A stretch of 9,842 nt of DNA from Sphingobacteriaceae bacterium (GTDB lineage: Bacteria > Bacteroidota > Bacteroidia > B-17B0 > Aurantibacillaceae), in NCBI GenBank assembly GCA_023251695.1, contig JAHEYE010000034.1, positions 13,688 through 23,529 of the forward strand, written 5' to 3'. The notes beneath the pieces are model-generated. The model made no database searches. It saw only the letters and a program-made list of their open reading frames with translations, and was not told the origin of the DNA. Position 1 is the first letter of the stretch. The number at the start of each line of letters is the position of its first letter. Below, in pieces: positions 6,637-9,842 of the stretch. The position numbers were made by a program, and so were the translations under genes.

Positions 6637-7242
6637 CTATAAGTTTTTAGCTGATACTACTTTTAAATCTTTATCCAATTCATAAATACGCGGAACTCCA
6701 GTCCCAATCTCAAATTCCAGAATCTGTGCGGGGGTCATTTTTTCGAGATACATGATCAAAGCACGTAAACTATTTCCATGCGCTGCTATCACAACATTTT
6801 TTCCAGCTTTTAATTTAGGAACAATTTCATTTTCGAAATATGGAAGAACACGCGCTGCAGTATCTTTAAGACTTTCGCCCTTTGGTGGCGGAACATCGTA
6901 ACTTCTGCGCCATATTTTAACCTGTTCATCGCCGTATTTTGCGGCTGTTTCTGCTTTATTCAATCCCTGCAAATCGCCATACATCCGCTCGTTTAATGCT
7001 TTATTATAAATCGGCGTTAAAGGTTTATGGCCGGCTGCTTCCAAAGAAATTTTTAAGGTGTCCTGTGCGCGTTTCAAATCTGAAGCGTAAGCATAATCAA
7101 AAGTATAATCTTTCAATTTTACACCGGCTGCTTTTGCTTCTTCAATACCTTTTGGCGTTAATTCAACATCCACCCAACCGGTAAATTTATTTTCTAAGTT
7201 CCAAACGCTTTGACCGTGACGAAAAATAATTAAAGTAGCCAT
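6637..7242 (-). CDS. gpmA: 2,3-bisphosphoglycerate-dependent phosphoglycerate mutase (short form)
   Basis: The enzyme interconverts 3- and 2-phosphoglycerate in glycolysis and gluconeogenesis. It has the histidine phosphatase fold with the phosphorylated histidine in FRHGQSVWN (H9), phosphate-binding R58 (SDLKRAQ), the proton donor E85 (ALNERMYGDLQG) and the second histidine H155 (AAHGNSLRALI). The family segments NKFTGWVDVELTPKG and WRRSYDVPPPKGESLKDT are clear. At 201 residues it is about 50 shorter than the E. coli enzyme: the stretch between PPP and ESLKDT is reduced to a few residues, as in the short alphaproteobacterial type. The frame extends upstream to a TTG at 7254, but ATG 7242 begins exactly at the conserved MATLIIFRHG, so I use that. 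It is probably the first gene of a gpmA-HAD-map-EEP unit. Confidence 0.94.
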   Translation of the reverse strand: MATLIIFRHGQSVWNLENKFTGWVDVELTPKGIEEAKAAGVKLKDYTFDYAYASDLKRAQDTLKISLEAAGHKPLTPIYNKALNERMYGDLQGLNKAETAAKYGDEQVKIWRRSYDVPPPKGESLKDTAARVLPYFENEIVPKLKAGKNVVIAAHGNSLRALIMYLEKMTPAQILEFEIGTGVPRIYELDKDLKVVSAKNL

Positions 7243-7265
7243 AAAATGTTTCAATATTCAATTTA

Positions 7266-7273
7266 AAAATTTA
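7266..7273 (-). promoter_or_regulatory. Possible -7 box upstream of gpmA
   Basis: On the minus strand TAAATTTT matches TAnnTTTG except at the last base. It lies 24 bp before the gpmA ATG at 7242, inside the only sizeable gap (83 bp) of the minus-strand gene block. The region is very AT-rich, so chance matches are likely, and no clear -33 box was found. It would allow gpmA to be transcribed separately from aroC. Confidence 0.28.
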
Positions 7274-7325
7274 AGGTTTCCACCCCTAAATGACAGGTAT
7301 AAATTTAAGAAGAATTTGGCTATTC

Positions 7326-8774
7326 TTAATGCCCTGAATAGTAGTAAAGTATGTAATTTTTACGCCAGCTTTGGTTCGCCAGAGCGTTGTATTTCTCAAG
7401 TACCGGACGGCTATCTTTATTTATGAGATTTGTACCTTTTACTTCAGGTTTTACTTCAAACTGTTTTAAGCTTTGCTCCATTAAGCCTGCAAAAATCACA
7501 AGATTTCTTTCATCTTCTTTTCCGGATACCGCTGCCAGTTTGTAATTGAAACCCGACTGCTTTAAAGTATTCAGTAAAATAGAGGTGCCAATGCCTCTTT
7601 CCCCTTCCACATAACCATGCCAGTTAATAATAACTTGTCCGTCGTAATCTAAAATCTTTTTTATTTTTTCGAGACTCTCAGTCGTCAACACATGCGAAGG
7701 TTGTTCTTCCGCTTTAAAAACATCAATCAGTATAAGAGAATACTTTTCGTTTGAAATATTTATATAATGACGCGCGTCATCACAAGAAGCAATTACCTTT
7801 TTATCCAAATCAAAATATTTGTCGGCGATTTCAAGAATGCGCTTATCCAATTCAACACCAACAACCGTGTAACCCTTTTTTACGAGTAGATTTGAAGTTA
7901 ATCCTCCTCCCAAACCTAGAACTAATGCGTTTTGCTGATTTACGTTTACAATATTAGAATCCAGGATAGTAACATATTGCGAAACTGATTTTTTTGTCTG
8001 TAAATCCATTTCACTTTGAACAACATTATTTACTAAAAGTTTTCTGATAACAATACCATTCAATGAATCTTCTATCACATTCAATTTCCCCAACATCCCA
8101 TCCTTTTCATAAATACAATTCTTAAGCGGGGTTTTATTAGTAAAACCAAGAATAATCAGAATCAATAAAAATACAAGCGTTTTAAACGGACTTTTTTTTT
8201 GAAGCATTAACAACAAGGAAAGCAACAACAAAGATCCAAACACGATTAAGGTCGTACTTATCCCAAATTCAGGTATAAAACAAAAGCCGCATAGAAAAGT
8301 AGATATAATTCCTCCAACGGTAGAAATAGAATAAACCAAACCGCTAACTCTACCCGATTCATTTCCGTTTTCTGTTTGTATAGAAATAATAATTGGTGAA
8401 GCGGCTCCCATTAAAAACATAGGAAATACCAAAAGTAATGTACTCGATAAAACAACTGCGGTGAGAAGAGAAAATCCCATAGCCATTGGTCCAAATAAAT
8501 TCGTTATCATCGGCATGAAGCCCATGTAAACTGCAGAAATAGCTAAAATTAATCTGAGTATTTGAATCCTGTTTTCTTTCAGACTCAATCTTCCTCCAAA
8601 AAAATAGCCGGCTGCTAAACTTCCAAGTGTTATAGCTATAACTGAAGCCCACACGTATAAACTACTCCCGAAATAAGGTGAAATTAATTTGGAACCACAC
8701 AGCTCAGTTGCCATTACGGCTGCTCCTTCAAAAAAACTGATAATGTATATTGAATTACTTTTTTTCACGTTCAC
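7326..8774 (-). CDS. Integral membrane protein fused to a spermidine-synthase-like domain
   Basis: The 482-residue protein joins a membrane half (about seven or eight helices between residues 8 and 212) to a C-terminal Rossmann domain (about 225-430) of the spermidine synthase type. This is the architecture usually annotated as fused MFS/spermidine synthase. Nucleotide-binding elements are visible: VLGLGGG (285-291), VGVELD (305-310) and the acidic CDDARHYI (331-338). The position of the usual catalytic aspartate is D351 (LILIDVFKAEEQPSHVLT), but the SSDPxGP-like signature of true polyamine synthases is absent. The real substrate is therefore open. The start is a GTG whose bases overlap the TGA stop of aroC (GTGA, 4 nt). 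A later ATG at residue 21 would cut the first helix. Overlap with aroC implies co-transcription. It ends 83 bp before gpmA. Confidence 0.83.
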   Translation of the reverse strand: MNVKKSNSIYIISFFEGAAVMATELCGSKLISPYFGSSLYVWASVIAITLGSLAAGYFFGGRLSLKENRIQILRLILAISAVYMGFMPMITNLFGPMAMGFSLLTAVVLSSTLLLVFPMFLMGAASPIIISIQTENGNESGRVSGLVYSISTVGGIISTFLCGFCFIPEFGISTTLIVFGSLLLLSLLLMLQKKSPFKTLVFLLILIILGFTNKTPLKNCIYEKDGMLGKLNVIEDSLNGIVIRKLLVNNVVQSEMDLQTKKSVSQYVTILDSNIVNVNQQNALVLGLGGGLTSNLLVKKGYTVVGVELDKRILEIADKYFDLDKKVIASCDDARHYINISNEKYSLILIDVFKAEEQPSHVLTTESLEKIKKILDYDGQVIINWHGYVEGERGIGTSILLNTLKQSGFNYKLAAVSGKEDERNLVIFAGLMEQSLKQFEVKPEVKGTNLINKDSRPVLEKYNALANQSWRKNYILYYYSGH

Positions 8775-9842
8775 ATTTTTGAAACACGTGAACGCAATAA
8801 ATGGTCAACTAAAACTAAAGCTGCCATGTTTTCTACAATAGGAACCGCGCGTGGCAATACACAAGGGTCGTGCCGGCCTTTTGCTTCTAAATCTACTTCT
8901 TTACCTTTTGTATTTACACTTTTTTGTTTTTGCATAACAGTAGCCACCGGCTTGAAGGCTACATTAAAATAAATATCTTCTCCGTTACTGATACCGCCCT
9001 GAACACCGCCACTATTATTTGTTTTTGTGCTTATTTTTTTTCCTCCCTCAAATATATCGTTGAGCTTAGAACCATTATGATTCACCGCTTCAAATCCGGC
9101 GCCGTATTCAAAACCTTTGACAGCATTAATACTTAACATCGCTTTTCCAAGATCAGCATGTAGTTTATCGAATACAGGCTCACCTAATCCAACAGGCGTT
9201 CCTTTTATTACACAACTGATAATTCCTCCGACTGTATCGCCTGCTTTCCTTGTTTTCTCAATTAAGGCAATCATTTTATCTGCCGTTTTTTTATCCGGAC
9301 AACGGATAATATTAGAATCAGTTTTTGATAAATCCAGTTTTGTATAAGGAATATTCAGTTTCACATCTTTCACGCAACTGACATAGGCCTGAACCGAGAT
9401 CTTATTTTGCTTTAAAATTACTTTAGCAATGGCACCTCCAACAATCCGACAAGCAGTTTCTCTGGCGGATGACCTTCCGCCACCCTTATAATCTCTTATG
9501 CCATACTTAGCTTCATAAGTAAAATCTGCATGGCTCGGACGGAAAACATCTTTTAAATGTTCGTAATCCTTCCCTTTTTGATTTTCGTTAGCAATAATAA
9601 AACCAATTGGTGTTCCGGTTGTTTTTCCATCAAAAATGCCTGATAAAAAATGCACCTTATCACTTTCTTTCCTCTGGGTTGTTATATGTGATTGTCCAGG
9701 CTTACGACGGTTCATTTCGTTTTGAATGAACTTCATATCCAGTTTCAATCCGGCCGGACAACCATCAATAATGCCACCGATAGCCTCGCCATGACTCTCG
9801 CCAAAAGTGGCCAGTTTAAATACTTGTCCGAGTGAATTACCT
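8771..9842 (-). CDS. aroC: Chorismate synthase (5' end cut by window edge)
   Basis: Chorismate synthase converts 5-enolpyruvylshikimate-3-phosphate to chorismate, the last step of the shikimate pathway, using reduced FMN. An internal ATG at 9748 could be mistaken for the start, but the same frame stays open to the right edge. The 31 extra codons encode the true N-terminal region, GNSLGQVFKLATFGESHGEA..., which contains the family signature FGESHG with its catalytic histidine. The visible 356 residues then run through NRRKPGQSHITTQRKESD, SGIFDGKTTGTPIGF, the FRPSHADFTYEAKYGIRDYKGGGRSSARET active-site block, NSGGVQGGISNG and the KGRHDPCVLPRAVPIVE tail. Only about two residues are missing (the base at 9842 would fit a codon such as GCA after ATG). 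The stop overlaps the GTG of the downstream membrane protein by 4 nt. Confidence 0.97.
   Translation of the reverse strand, partial: GNSLGQVFKLATFGESHGEAIGGIIDGCPAGLKLDMKFIQNEMNRRKPGQSHITTQRKESDKVHFLSGIFDGKTTGTPIGFIIANENQKGKDYEHLKDVFRPSHADFTYEAKYGIRDYKGGGRSSARETACRIVGGAIAKVILKQNKISVQAYVSCVKDVKLNIPYTKLDLSKTDSNIIRCPDKKTADKMIALIEKTRKAGDTVGGIISCVIKGTPVGLGEPVFDKLHADLGKAMLSINAVKGFEYGAGFEAVNHNGSKLNDIFEGGKKISTKTNNSGGVQGGISNGEDIYFNVAFKPVATVMQKQKSVNTKGKEVDLEAKGRHDPCVLPRAVPIVENMAALVLVDHLLRSRVSKM

Noticed and set aside
8359..8652. 97-codon minus-strand frame inside the membrane protein gene, and plus-strand frames at 8924-9136 and 9117-9347 opposite aroC
   Set aside because: All lie within well-supported genes and their translations look like frame-shifted or antisense readings.
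7326..8774. Annotation as true spermidine synthase (speE)
   Set aside because: The catalytic-site signature is not the canonical one, and the membrane half is unlike the soluble enzyme.
1..9842. CRISPR array, tRNA or rRNA gene, insertion sequence, phage or toxin-antitoxin module
   Set aside because: No regularly spaced direct repeats, cloverleaf-like sequence, transposase, integrase or small toxin-antitoxin pair was found on either strand.

Overview
The window looks like a chromosomal segment of a Bacteroidota bacterium. The DNA is AT-rich, one gene encodes a secreted protein with a C-terminal type IX secretion (T9SS) sorting domain, Shine-Dalgarno sequences are mostly absent, and there are sequences resembling the Bacteroidota -7 promoter box (TAnnTTTG). 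No tRNA, rRNA, CRISPR array, transposase, integrase or phage gene was seen. Genus cannot be fixed from the sequence.

Left part (1-4137), probable surface or glycan modification genes. The window opens with a 132-bp repeat-like element with terminal inverted repeats and internal hairpins (22-153). Two overlapping plus-strand methyltransferase genes follow: an FkbM-type enzyme (197-940) and a class I SAM methyltransferase (933-1685). A minus-strand gene for a secreted LamG/T9SS protein (1687-2670) meets them tail to tail with a 1-bp gap. Divergent from it is a plus-strand fusion of a SAM methyltransferase and a family 2 glycosyltransferase (start most likely TTG 2719, end 4137). None of these substrates can be read from sequence.

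Middle (4138-4232): a 95-bp convergent spacer holding a perfect 18-bp palindrome and a larger imperfect inverted repeat. This is probably a dispersed intergenic repeat that may also end transcription from both sides.

Right part (4233-9842), six minus-strand genes, mostly housekeeping. In transcription order they are: aroC (chorismate synthase, whose 5' end is cut by the window edge), a membrane protein fused to a spermidine-synthase-like domain that overlaps aroC by 4 nt, an 83-bp gap with a possible promoter, gpmA (short 2,3-BPG-dependent phosphoglycerate mutase), a small HAD-like hydrolase, map (methionine aminopeptidase) and a membrane-anchored endonuclease/exonuclease/phosphatase-family protein. 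gpmA, the HAD gene and map are packed so tightly (1-nt gap, then 1-nt overlap) that they are probably co-translated.

I see no convincing new multi-gene system. The points most worth a second look are the two non-coding repeat elements, the methyltransferase-glycosyltransferase fusion with its ambiguous start in a 48-bp divergent promoter, and the aroC-linked spermidine-synthase-like membrane protein, which lacks the usual polyamine-site signature.
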